64,000 nt of DNA. It comes from CAWGCE01 sp964480915 (GTDB taxonomy: Bacteria > Planctomycetota > Planctomycetia > Pirellulales > Pirellulaceae). Positions 37,187 to 44,870 of this stretch are shown here, one piece after another. A model generated the notes under the pieces. It saw only the letters and a list, made by a program, of their open reading frames with translations. It was not told the DNA's origin and searched no databases. The DNA lies in NCBI GenBank assembly GCA_964480915.1, contig CAYZRS010000018.1, positions 24,150 to 88,149 of the forward strand, read 5' to 3'. The position numbers were made by a program, and so were the translations under genes. Each line of letters opens with the position of its first letter. Position 1 is the first letter of the stretch.

Positions 37187-37573
37187 ATGTTCCTGCGAAT
37201 GCTGATCGCTGGTGTTTTCTGTCTCGGGTTTTCCACTCTCGCGAGCGCCCAGGACAAACAAACTGAACGGGTGCTAAGGCACGTCGTGCTGTTTAAATTC
37301 AAAGAGACGTCCACGCCTGAGAGCATCGCCAAAATCGAACAGTCTTTTCGTGAATTGCCAGGTCAGATCGAGCAAATCGTCGACTTCGAATGGGGGACGA
37401 ACAACAGCACTGAGGGGCTCGATCATGGGTATACTCACTGCTTCTTCCTGACTTTCGCAGACGAGTCGGGCCGAGCTGCCTACTTGCCGCATCCTGCTCA
37501 CAAAGCATTCGTCGCCGTTCTCAAGCCGGAGCTTGAGGAAGTGACGGTGATCGATTATTGGGTGCAAGATTAG
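37187..37573 (+). CDS. Secreted Dabb-family protein
   Basis: A 128-residue protein made of a signal peptide (MLIAGVFCLGFSTLASAQ) and one dimeric alpha-beta barrel (Dabb, stress-responsive A/B barrel) domain. Diagnostic parts are LRHVVLFKFKETSTPESI, IEQIVDFEWGTNN, HCFFLTFADESGRAAYLPHPAHKAF and the final VTVIDYWV strand. Such domains form homodimers; the function is unknown. Planctomycetes often export them. Confidence 0.85.
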   Translation: MFLRMLIAGVFCLGFSTLASAQDKQTERVLRHVVLFKFKETSTPESIAKIEQSFRELPGQIEQIVDFEWGTNNSTEGLDHGYTHCFFLTFADESGRAAYLPHPAHKAFVAVLKPELEEVTVIDYWVQD

Positions 37574-37717
37574 AGCCGGCGACGAAGCCGTGGGGAAAGG
37601 CGTCGTCCCGTCCTCCAGCGAAATGTCACGCTCTTGCGGCCGAATTCGGTACGGCAAACACCGATTGCGAAATCGGTTCGAGGTCTTTCCGAGCATCGAT
37701 TTCGCGAGCTCGATCCG

Positions 37718-37747
37718 TTGTACGTTAGGGAATAGTTGCGATAGAAT
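37718..37747 (+). promoter_or_regulatory. Predicted sigma-70-type promoter
   Basis: TTGTAC (37718-37723) and TAGAAT (37742-37747) are 18 nt apart. It sits about 45 nt upstream of the ATG at 37793 and would drive that gene and probably the EF-P-like gene after it. Confidence 0.5.
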
Positions 37748-37792
37748 GACGGTCAACGATCTCTTGCGATTCTAACTTAGCGGTACGAAGCC

Positions 37793-38281
37793 ATGTCTCT
37801 CTTTGAACGTTCTGGATATCAATGGCGTGAAACCTATTTCGTGCTGTTCGATGAAAGCCATCGTCCCAACGCGGACAAACTGAGCTCGGTCGTTTCCAGA
37901 CTGAACAAGCGTTTTCAAATTGAAGATATCCGCGGCGGCGACGACGGCCAATTTGAATCGATGACCGTCATTTCTCCCGATGACTTCGCTGCCATGGACA
38001 TTTCTTGCGTCGTTGGCGAAGAAGTGCTGGAGCAAATTCCGCTCTTGCAAGGTGAACTAAAAGACAACGCCGATTCGGACGAAGAAAAACAAAAGATCGA
38101 CCAGATCGGTGAGAGTAACGCTCGACTCGACATTTTTCATTTTGAGAAACAGGTCGAAGATTTTGGGGACGGTGGCGAACCCGATTTTCTCGATCCGGGT
38201 GGAGTGCTTGTTGTCCTCGAGCGACTGGCCGAACTGTGCAACGGGGTTGTTGTTGATCCACAATCGGCGTCGGTCCTTTAA
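37793..38281 (+). CDS. Conserved-type cytoplasmic protein of unknown function
   Basis: A 162-residue acidic protein without signal peptide or membrane segment. It has alternating strands and helices (YQWRETYFVLFDES, LNKRFQIEDIRGGDDGQFESMTVISPDDFAAMDIS), a charged linker and a C-terminal segment PGGVLVVLERLAELCNGVVVDPQ. Its ending recalls small proteins that use a grid-like alpha/beta fold, but I recognise no family. It lies 117 nt before the efpL-like gene on the same strand. Confidence 0.6.
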   Translation: MSLFERSGYQWRETYFVLFDESHRPNADKLSSVVSRLNKRFQIEDIRGGDDGQFESMTVISPDDFAAMDISCVVGEEVLEQIPLLQGELKDNADSDEEKQKIDQIGESNARLDIFHFEKQVEDFGDGGEPDFLDPGGVLVVLERLAELCNGVVVDPQSASVL

Positions 38282-38397
38282 CGCTGGGGATAACCGTGGG
38301 CTAGGCACGTTCACGGGATCTCGGTTTCCGCCCCAGATGGCTCGATTCGTGGAAATGGTTGGAAACCGGCAGTCCCTACTCAAGGAATTGGAATCAG

Positions 38398-38961
38398 ATG
38401 TTAGCGAAAGAGATCAAGCCCGGCGCCGTGGTGAATCACAACGGTGCCCCGGTCCTCATTGAATCGGTGTCTGTGCAGTCACCATCGGCGCGCGGTGCAG
38501 CGACGCTCTACAAGTATCGAGGTCGCAACCTGGTGACTCGGCAGAAGACCGACATTACGCTCAAGGGTTCGGAATCATTGGACGAAGCCGATTTCGAAAG
38601 GCGAGCCGCCAAGATGATGTACGCCGATCCGACGCATCTGCACCTGATGGACCAAGAGACATACAACCAATACAGCATCGCCCTGGAAGACTTGGAGGAG
38701 CAGATGCCGTACGTGACCGAAGAGTTGGAGGGCATGCTCGCGTTGATTTACAACGACGAATGCATCGGAATTAAGATTCCGACGACCATTGAACTCTTGG
38801 TAACGCAGTGCGACCCGGGCGTCAAAGGAGATTCCGCAACGAAACGAACAAAGCCCGCCACTTTAGAGACGGGCCTCGTGATCCAAGTTCCCGAATACTT
38901 GACGCAGGGTGAACGGGTCAAAGTCGATTCGAGAAACGGTGAGTTCATATCGCGGGCGTGA
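38398..38961 (+). CDS. efpL: Elongation factor P-like protein (YeiP/EfpL type)
   Basis: Helps ribosomes through stalling sequences such as polyproline. The 187-residue, three-domain protein has the tip loop VQSPSARGAATLYKYR, where the EfpL/YeiP group carries an unmodified Arg (SPTARGAATLYK in E. coli, recalled) instead of the modified Lys of canonical EF-P. The C-terminal signature ATLETGLVIQVPEYLTQGERVKVD is intact. The ATG at 38398 gives the usual family start (LAKEIKPGAVV). No EF-P modification genes are nearby, fitting an Arg-tipped paralogue. Confidence 0.88.
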   Translation: MLAKEIKPGAVVNHNGAPVLIESVSVQSPSARGAATLYKYRGRNLVTRQKTDITLKGSESLDEADFERRAAKMMYADPTHLHLMDQETYNQYSIALEDLEEQMPYVTEELEGMLALIYNDECIGIKIPTTIELLVTQCDPGVKGDSATKRTKPATLETGLVIQVPEYLTQGERVKVDSRNGEFISRA

Positions 38962-38982
38962 TGCGCTCGCATCGGCAACGGT

Positions 38983-39216
38983 TTAGGAGAGCTTCTCCAC
39001 CGCGGCAACGATCTCGGCCTCGTCTGGAAAACTGCCGGTTTCCAGTTTTGAGTAGACCAATTCATCGTTGACGGTAATTTCGAAACATCCGCCCTGGGAT
39101 GGTTGGAGCTCGAAAGCCGTGATTTTTTGTTTCATGCTGGAAAGCAATTTGTCTGCCAAACTGACAGCTTTGGGCTCGTAGTTTCAAGCAGAGCAGTAAC
39201 GAAGGTGAATCTTCAT
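38983..39216 (-). CDS. SelW-like (Rdx family) selenoprotein with C-S-A-U motif
   Basis: A 77-residue protein that needs the TGA at 39186-39184 (codon 11) to be read as selenocysteine. It starts MKIHLRYC-S-A-U-NYEPKAVSLADKLL: the C8-x-x-U11 motif after a short strand is the hallmark of SelW/SelT/SelH (Rdx) proteins, followed by the usual helix, the strand pair FELQPSQGGCFEITVNDELVYSKL and the C-terminal helix. With a stop at codon 11 there would be no product. AGGA lies just before the ATG. A GUU-loop hairpin follows the TGA (39167-39153). The 46-residue basic protein gene ends 14 nt upstream. A thiol/selenol redox function is likely; the partner is unknown. Confidence 0.9.
39153..39167 (-). 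promoter_or_regulatory. Bacterial SECIS-like hairpin of the SelW-like gene
   Basis: In the sense (minus) direction CTGTCA (39167-39162) pairs with TGGCAG (39158-39153), with one T-G wobble, around the triloop GTT. The loop G is 23 nt after the TGA. An alternative fold, CCAAA with TTTGG, is possible but weaker. Confidence 0.72.
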
Positions 39217-39230
39217 TTTCGGGTTCCTCG

Positions 39231-39371
39231 CTATTTCTTTTTCGTAGACTTAGTAGGTTTCTTCTTTTTGGTGTTCTTGGTCGATCCCGCTTTGGACTTG
39301 CTAGGTTTGGAAAAAATGCGGTCCCAGTTGTCCGCGTATTTTTCCGTTGAGCCCAGACGAATGACAGACAT
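39231..39371 (-). CDS. Small basic protein of 46 residues
   Basis: A short gene with GGAG (39384-39381) nine bases upstream of its ATG. The protein begins MSVIRLGSTEKYADNWDRIF and then becomes a Lys/Ser/Thr-rich tail (KNTKKKKPTKSTKKK). The tail resembles histone-H1-like or ribosome-associated basic tails. I do not recognise the family by name. It is followed 14 nt later by the SelW-like gene, so they are probably one transcript. Function unknown. Confidence 0.65.
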   Translation of the reverse strand: MSVIRLGSTEKYADNWDRIFSKPSKSKAGSTKNTKKKKPTKSTKKK

Positions 39372-39500
39372 GCTTTACTTCTCCGTACGAAATGTTGAAT
39401 TGCTTTCAGCCGATGGCAAACGCCAGGTTGGCAACCCTCGCGTGATCGCAACTTCCGGCTTCAGGCATCTGCGGTGGAGCCATCTCGAGTTCCAGCGCGT

Positions 39501-41174
39501 TTAGTGTTGCAGCTTCTTGTATTTGAAACGGCGTGGTTCGTCCATCGATATTCCCAGGCGTTCCTTTCGTTGTTCTTCGTACACGGCATAGTTGCCTTCG
39601 CACCAATGAACGTAAGCATCCCCTTCGAACGCCAGGATATGCGTTGCCAGCCGATTGAGGAACCAGCGATCATGGCTGATGACGACGACACAGCCGGCGT
39701 AGCTGATAATTGCCTCTTCTAAGGCACGCAGTGTATCAACATCGAGATCGTTGGTCGGTTCGTCGAGCAAAAGGACGTTCGATCCTCGTCGCAATAGCTT
39801 TGCCAGATGGACTCGGTTGCGTTCCCCGCCGGACAAATTGCCGACCTTCTTTTCTTGATCTCCGCCGCGGAAATTGAATCGATTGACGTAGGCTCGCGCA
39901 TTGATTTTGCGACCACCCATGTCGAGCGTCTCGTGACCACCAGAGATTTCTTCGTAGACCGAAAGTTCCGCCGACAACGAATCGCGATCTTGATCGACGT
40001 AACCCAATTCGACCGTCGGGCCGACACGAAGTTCGCCCGAATCGGGTTGTTCTTCGCCAGTGATCATTCGAAACAGCGTCGTCTTGCCAGCCCCGTTGGA
40101 GCCAATGACGCCGACGATCCCGCCCGGTGGTAACCGGAAGGACAGATTTTCAATCAACTGGCGATCACCGTAGCCTTTGTTCAGATTGGTCGCTTCGATG
40201 ACGAGATCGCCGAGATGCTTGCCGGACGGAATTTCGATCTCCAGCTCTTCCGATCGATCGCGGTTCTGTTGCTTCGACAGTTCGTCGTAGGCCTTGATTC
40301 GCGCCTTGTTTTTGGCTTGGCGTGCGCGGGGTGCCATTTTGACCCATTCGAGCTCTCGTTGAAGAGTTTTCCGCTTTGCCACAGCCGATTTCTCTTCCTG
40401 CGCAAGCCGCTTTTCTTTCTGTTCGAGCCAGCTGCTGTAGTTGCCCTCCCACGGAATTCCCTCGCCTCGATCGAGTTCCAAGATCCATTGGGCGACGTTA
40501 TCGAGGAAATAGCGATCATGCGTAATTGCCACGACAGTGCCAGGATACTTGGCGAGATGGATTTCCAGCCAAGCGACCGCGTCGGCATCGAGGTGGTTGG
40601 TCGGCTCGTCCAGTAGCAGCAGGTCGGGTTGCTCGAGGAGGATTTTGCACAATGCGACGCGGCGCCGTTCTCCGCCCGATAGTTTCGTGACGTCGGCATC
40701 GGGGTCGGGAAGGTTGATGGCGTCCATGGCGATTTCGATTTGTCGATCGAGTGACCAGAGATCTTGCGCATCAATTTGGTCCTGCGTTTTTGCCAATTCG
40801 TCGCAGAGCTTTTCCATCTGCTCTGGCTCCATCGGCTCGGCCAACTGCATATTGATTTCGTTGTAACGATCGAGGATCGCCCGGCGCGGCGCGATCGCTT
40901 CTTCGACATTGTCGCGAACGTTCTTGTCCGGATTCAGTTGGGGTTCTTGGGCCAGATAGCCGCGGGTAAACCCGTTGGTGATTCTGGCTTCTCCGTCGAA
41001 ATCGGTGTCAAGGCCGCCCATGATGCGTAGGAGTGTCGATTTTCCTGCGCCGTTGCGACCGAGAACTCCGATTTTCGCACCCGGGTAAAATGACAGCCAA
41101 ATGTCATTGAGGATCTCTTTGCGCTCGATCTTTTTCGTCAGCGCAGCGATTGTAAAAATGTACTGCTTGTTCAT
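39501..41174 (-). CDS. ettA: ABC-F translational throttle protein
   Basis: A 557-residue cytoplasmic ATPase with two ABC domains and no membrane part. It binds the ribosomal E site and gates elongation by energy state. Walker A boxes are GRNGAGKST and GSNGAGKTT, and the signature loops are LSGGERRRVALC and LSGGERNRVHLA. The EttA-type arm (LNPDKNVRDNVEEAIAPRRA, insert in domain 1) and the linker with VKMAPRARQAKNKARI are present. The ATG at 41174 (MNKQYIF) gives the family N-terminus; a longer reading from 41219 adds 15 residues. Confidence 0.95.
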   Translation of the reverse strand: MNKQYIFTIAALTKKIERKEILNDIWLSFYPGAKIGVLGRNGAGKSTLLRIMGGLDTDFDGEARITNGFTRGYLAQEPQLNPDKNVRDNVEEAIAPRRAILDRYNEINMQLAEPMEPEQMEKLCDELAKTQDQIDAQDLWSLDRQIEIAMDAINLPDPDADVTKLSGGERRRVALCKILLEQPDLLLLDEPTNHLDADAVAWLEIHLAKYPGTVVAITHDRYFLDNVAQWILELDRGEGIPWEGNYSSWLEQKEKRLAQEEKSAVAKRKTLQRELEWVKMAPRARQAKNKARIKAYDELSKQQNRDRSEELEIEIPSGKHLGDLVIEATNLNKGYGDRQLIENLSFRLPPGGIVGVIGSNGAGKTTLFRMITGEEQPDSGELRVGPTVELGYVDQDRDSLSAELSVYEEISGGHETLDMGGRKINARAYVNRFNFRGGDQEKKVGNLSGGERNRVHLAKLLRRGSNVLLLDEPTNDLDVDTLRALEEAIISYAGCVVVISHDRWFLNRLATHILAFEGDAYVHWCEGNYAVYEEQRKERLGISMDEPRRFKYKKLQH

Positions 41175-41330
41175 GACTTGTAGTTCTTTGTGGGGGATTA
41201 AATTCGGTAGGGGATTCACCCATGCTGTGCTAACACGATTCCATCGTAAAATCGGTGGGATGGAGTGGGTCTGATGTTTCGTTTATCAGAGGCTCCTTTG
41301 TTTCGAGTTTCGTTTTTGGGGAGATTTCAG

Positions 41331-41534
41331 GTGGCACAAGGTTCCATAAAGAAGCTTGTCATTGAAAAGGGTTTCGGTTTTATCGAGTCGCAACCCAATG
41401 ACATGTTCTTCCACCATTCAGTTGTTGAAGGCACTCAATTCGAGGAATTACAAGAGGGGCAATTGGTCGAATTCGAATTCGAAGACAGTCCCAAAGGTCC
41501 ACGCGCAACGTTAGTTCGCCTTTCCGAAGGTTAA
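41331..41534 (+). CDS. Cold-shock domain protein
   Basis: A 67-residue single-strand nucleic-acid-binding protein. GTG start at 41331 with GGGGAG (41318-41323) upstream gives VAQGSIKKLVIEKGFGFIES, where the aromatic GFGFI strand is the RNP1-like motif and DMFFHHSVVEG the RNP2-like one. The remainder is the fifth-strand end of the OB fold. It likely melts RNA structure or acts as a chaperone. A longer reading from 41265 adds residues unlike the family. Its stop overlaps the convergent icd stop. Confidence 0.88.
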   Translation: MAQGSIKKLVIEKGFGFIESQPNDMFFHHSVVEGTQFEELQEGQLVEFEFEDSPKGPRATLVRLSEG

Positions 41535-42574
41535 GCTGGTTGCGGATTCGCTAGTCGATCAATGATTTCGGAAGCAAAGCACTCCGTATCCAATTGCCCG
41601 CCTAGATCTCGAGTTTTGATACCGTTTGAAAGCGCCGAGTTGTATGCATCCCGTATACGCTCGGCGCTTTTTTTGCATCGATCGTCGTCCCGTGTTTCTG
41701 CCAGGTGATTCAGCATCATCACGGACGACATCAGAAGCGCCAGGGGGTTGGCGACTCCTTTTCCAGCGATGTCGGGTGCTGAACCGTGAACCGCTTCAAA
41801 AACCGCACATTCGTGACCAATATTTGCGCCCGGCACAACACCCAAACCGCCAACCAGTCCGGCGCATAGATCGCTGATCACATCGCCGTATAAATTCTGT
41901 AGCAGGAGGACGTCAAACTGCGTCGGGTCTTGAACTAGCTTCATGCAGCCAGCGTCAATAATGACTTCTTCGTAGTCGATATTTGGGTAATCGCGCTGGT
42001 GAATCTGTCGCGCACATCGCAGGAAGAGCCCGTCGCTCATCTTCATGATATTTGCTTTGTGGAAGACGGTGATTTTCTTCCGTTTGCGTTGCGTCGCGAA
42101 GCGGAATGCCCATTTCGCCATCCGCAGGCTGGCCGACTCACTGGCGACTTTCATGCTCATGACAACGTCGTCGGTGACTTGATTCTCGACGCCGCTGTAG
42201 AGCCCTTCCGTATTCTCTCGCAGAATGACTAGGTCGACATCTTCGAAGCGTGTGTTCACTCCGGCAAGACTGCGTACCGGACGTACCGCTGCGTAGAGGT
42301 TCAGGCGCTTGCGCAGTTGCACATTGACCGACGAGAAGCCCTCGCCGACTGGCGTGGTACAGGGGCCTTTCAGTGCGATCTTGGTCTTGGCAATCGCTTC
42401 GACCGTTTCGGTCGGCAGGACATCGCTACCGGTTTCGAGTGCGGCGAGCCCAGCGTGATGCTCTTCCCACGCGATCGGCGCTTCCGCCTTCGTCAGAATG
42501 CGGCAAACGGCTGCGGTGACTTCCGGTCCAATTCCGTCACCCGGGATGAGAACCGCCTTGTGAAAATCGCTCAT
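41531..42574 (-). CDS. NAD-type isocitrate dehydrogenase
   Basis: A 347-residue member of the isocitrate/isopropylmalate dehydrogenase family. LIPGDGIGPEV, the substrate-phosphate-site serine and arginines in GFSSVNVQLRKRLNLYAAVRP, VILRENTEGLYSG and the metal-binding VDAGCMKL-like and GDVISDLCAGLVGG regions are all present. The VNVQLRK and ENTEGLYSGVE forms are those of NAD-dependent IDH of the eukaryotic IDH3-like group, so the TCA-cycle isocitrate reaction is the best call; isopropylmalate or homoisocitrate dehydrogenase is less likely. Convergent with the cold-shock gene, sharing stop bases 41531-41534. Confidence 0.88.
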   Translation of the reverse strand: MSDFHKAVLIPGDGIGPEVTAAVCRILTKAEAPIAWEEHHAGLAALETGSDVLPTETVEAIAKTKIALKGPCTTPVGEGFSSVNVQLRKRLNLYAAVRPVRSLAGVNTRFEDVDLVILRENTEGLYSGVENQVTDDVVMSMKVASESASLRMAKWAFRFATQRKRKKITVFHKANIMKMSDGLFLRCARQIHQRDYPNIDYEEVIIDAGCMKLVQDPTQFDVLLLQNLYGDVISDLCAGLVGGLGVVPGANIGHECAVFEAVHGSAPDIAGKGVANPLALLMSSVMMLNHLAETRDDDRCKKSAERIRDAYNSALSNGIKTRDLGGQLDTECFASEIIDRLANPQPA

Positions 42575-42922
42575 GTCGTCTGTCCTTCGGGGGTCGACTT
42601 AATGGTTTGTTTTGTCGGTCGCTAGCACGCTGTAACGCCCAGCATTCGATACGTGAGTGGCAAGCTGTCAAAGTGTACCGATTGCGAAAGCAGAATCGGT
42701 CGCGGTTCGTATTCCAACGTTGCCGGGTTTCGTAGTTTTGTGGGTGGTGCACGCCGATCTCTAATTCAGCAACAAGGTTCGCCAAGTTGTCTTGCCGCCG
42801 AACGTCGTCGATTACGAGCCATCGCCGCCCCAGCCTCGCTCGCCCTGCCAATTGCCGACAGGACGCAAAAATCACCTATCAAGGCCGATTCGCACCCAGC
42901 GAATTCGGCCTTTTTAATTGGC
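42575..42922. other. Intergenic region ending in a strong terminator
   Basis: About 350 nt between icd and guaA (both minus strand) with no protein-like reading frame. The sequence 42640-42880 is fairly GC-rich with several possible short stems, and a terminator lies at 42881-42915 with its T-run on the plus strand. I could not match it to a known RNA family. Confidence 0.4.
42881..42915. terminator. Strong terminator, probably bidirectional
   Basis: AAGGCCGATTCGC (42881-42893) pairs with GCGAATTCGGCCTT (42899-42912) over about 13 bp with one bulged T and a 5-nt loop. The T-run (42911-42915) is on the plus strand. The minus side, just past the guaA stop, has only TT. It may end guaA and a plus-strand transcript. 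Confidence 0.7.
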
Positions 42923-44497
42923 CTATTCCCATTCAATGGTTGCTGGCGGTTTGCTGCTGATGTCATAGACCACTCGGTTGACGCCCCGCACTTCATTGAT
43001 GACGCGAGTGGAAATACGGGCGAGCAAGTCGTGCGGTAGGTGACTCCAGTCGGCCGTCATGAAATCTTCGGAATCGACACAACGAATGGCCAGTACATCG
43101 TCGTAAGTCCGAGCATCGCCCATGACTCCTACACTCTGAACCGGCAGAAGAACTGCGAAAGCCTGTGCGGTTTCGCGGTAAAGTCCCGCTTCCTTGATTT
43201 CGTGGACGACAATGGCATCGGCCTCGCGGAGGACATCGAGCCGTTCTTTTGTGACTTCGCCGAGGCAGCGTACCGCGAGTCCGGGGCCGGGAAACGGATG
43301 TCGCCAGATGAGTTCTTCGGGGAGTCCCAATTCGAGTCCCAATTGGCGAACTTCGTCCTTAAACAGGTCTCGTAGCGGTTCGACCAATTCAAATCCAAGT
43401 TCGTCGGGCAGGCCGCCCACGTTGTGGTGAAGCTTGATCGTTGCCGCCGGCCCGTCCGGAGCTGCCCCGCTTTCGATGACGTCCGGATAGAGCGTTCCTT
43501 GAGCCAGGAAATCGACTTGCGTGATCGAGTTCGCTTCCTGTTTGAAACAATCGATGAAAGCCGCCCCAATACGCTTCCGTTTGGCCTGCGGTTCGGTGAC
43601 ACCGGCCAAGGCTGCCAAGAATTCGGCCTCGGCATTCACGACGTGTAGGTCGGTTTTAAAGTGATTCGTGAATTGCTCGATGACAATGTCCTGCTCGTTC
43701 AATCGGAGCAGTCCATTGTCGACGAGGATGCACGACAATCGATCTCCAATCGCTTTGTAAAGCAGTGCCGCCGTGACGGACGAATCGACACCGCCGGACA
43801 GCCCACAGATGACTCGCCCATCGCCAACCTGTTCTCGAATACGTTCTATCGCATCGTCGGCGAAATTGGCCATCGTCCAGGCGCCCGAGCAGCCACAAAC
43901 GTCGAGAAAATTTCGCAACAGAGACGAGCCGAGCGTCGTGTGGGTGACCTCGGGATGAAATTGCAGTCCGTAAATCGGCAGCTCGCGATGTTTAATCGCG
44001 GCCACGGGGCAAGTGTCGGTTTGCGCGAGCGAAATGAAATCGTCAGACACGGCGGTGACTTGGTCGCCATGACTCATCCAAACATCTGACTCGGCCGGTA
44101 CGCCGGCGAAGAGGCTATCTTCCTGATTGACGCGACAGCGGGCTCGACCGAATTCTCGCGCCGGAACTTGCTCGACATTGCCGCCCATCACATCGCAGAC
44201 GAGTTGCATCCCGTAGCAAATCGCCAAGACCGGGATTCCCAAATCCATGATGCCCGGATCACAGCGGGGCGAACCATCGTCATAAACACTATTCGGCCCA
44301 CCCGACAAAATGATCCCTTTCGGTTGCCGGCTGCGAATCGTCTCCGGCGAAATGTCATGCCTCACGATTTCGCAAAAGACTTTTTGCTCGCGAACTCGCC
44401 GCGCTATCAGTTGGGCATACTGGGAGCCAAAATCTAGGACAAGGACCGAATCGGTCCCAAGAGAACGGCTCGTCTGGCTTACGGCGCTGGCGGACAT
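42923..44497 (-). CDS. guaA: GMP synthase (glutamine-hydrolysing)
   Basis: Aminates XMP to GMP. The 524-residue protein has a class I amidotransferase domain (VLVLDFGSQYAQLIARRVRE; nucleophile in LAICYGMQLV; His/Glu in LQFHPEVTHT), then an ATP-pyrophosphatase domain (P-loop CGLSGGVDSSVTAALL) and the dimerisation domain with RHPFPGPGLAVRCLGE, ending in NRVVYDISSKPPATIEWE. The ATG at 44497 was chosen over an upstream one at 44551 because the terminator-like hairpin of the leader ends at 44531 and the N-terminus fits the family. Confidence 0.97.
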   Translation of the reverse strand: MSASAVSQTSRSLGTDSVLVLDFGSQYAQLIARRVREQKVFCEIVRHDISPETIRSRQPKGIILSGGPNSVYDDGSPRCDPGIMDLGIPVLAICYGMQLVCDVMGGNVEQVPAREFGRARCRVNQEDSLFAGVPAESDVWMSHGDQVTAVSDDFISLAQTDTCPVAAIKHRELPIYGLQFHPEVTHTTLGSSLLRNFLDVCGCSGAWTMANFADDAIERIREQVGDGRVICGLSGGVDSSVTAALLYKAIGDRLSCILVDNGLLRLNEQDIVIEQFTNHFKTDLHVVNAEAEFLAALAGVTEPQAKRKRIGAAFIDCFKQEANSITQVDFLAQGTLYPDVIESGAAPDGPAATIKLHHNVGGLPDELGFELVEPLRDLFKDEVRQLGLELGLPEELIWRHPFPGPGLAVRCLGEVTKERLDVLREADAIVVHEIKEAGLYRETAQAFAVLLPVQSVGVMGDARTYDDVLAIRCVDSEDFMTADWSHLPHDLLARISTRVINEVRGVNRVVYDISSKPPATIEWE

Positions 44498-44530
44498 GGC
44501 GTTATCAATTTGTGAGTGAATGACACAATG

Positions 44531-44585
44531 AAAAAAACCCGTCAGGGACACGGATCGTGCGGTCCAACGGGAACCGGACAGTATA
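44531..44585 (-). promoter_or_regulatory. guaA leader: TATACT box followed by terminator-like hairpin and T7
   Basis: On the minus strand a TATACT -10 box lies at 44585-44580; no good -35 box was found. About 10 nt later CCCGTTGG (44571-44564) pairs with CTGACGGG (44545-44538) over 8 bp, enclosing a small CACG/CGTG hairpin. This is followed directly by seven T (44537-44531). An intrinsic terminator in the leader of guaA would suit attenuation control. The rest of 44498-44870 shows nothing else I can name. Confidence 0.4.
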
Positions 44586-44870
44586 AGAGTTCTGCATTTG
44601 GGTCACTAGTATGCCTCGAACTCGGGCGTAGCGACGTTTCCCCCGTTTCACCGAATGTTCACGAATCGTGGCCGCCCGGAAACGGCTCCTCGACTTGCCC
44701 AACGAATCGGCGAAGCAGGAAGGGGACAGACGGCCTCGGTGGTGGGAAATGCCGAGGTGCCCTCGTAGCACGCCGCAGCGGCATCTCGGCGCGCATTGTA
44801 GGACCTCTGCGACAGTTCTATAGTGAGAGATCAGACCCAGACTTTCTTGTTTCGATAGATCGGAAGACCA

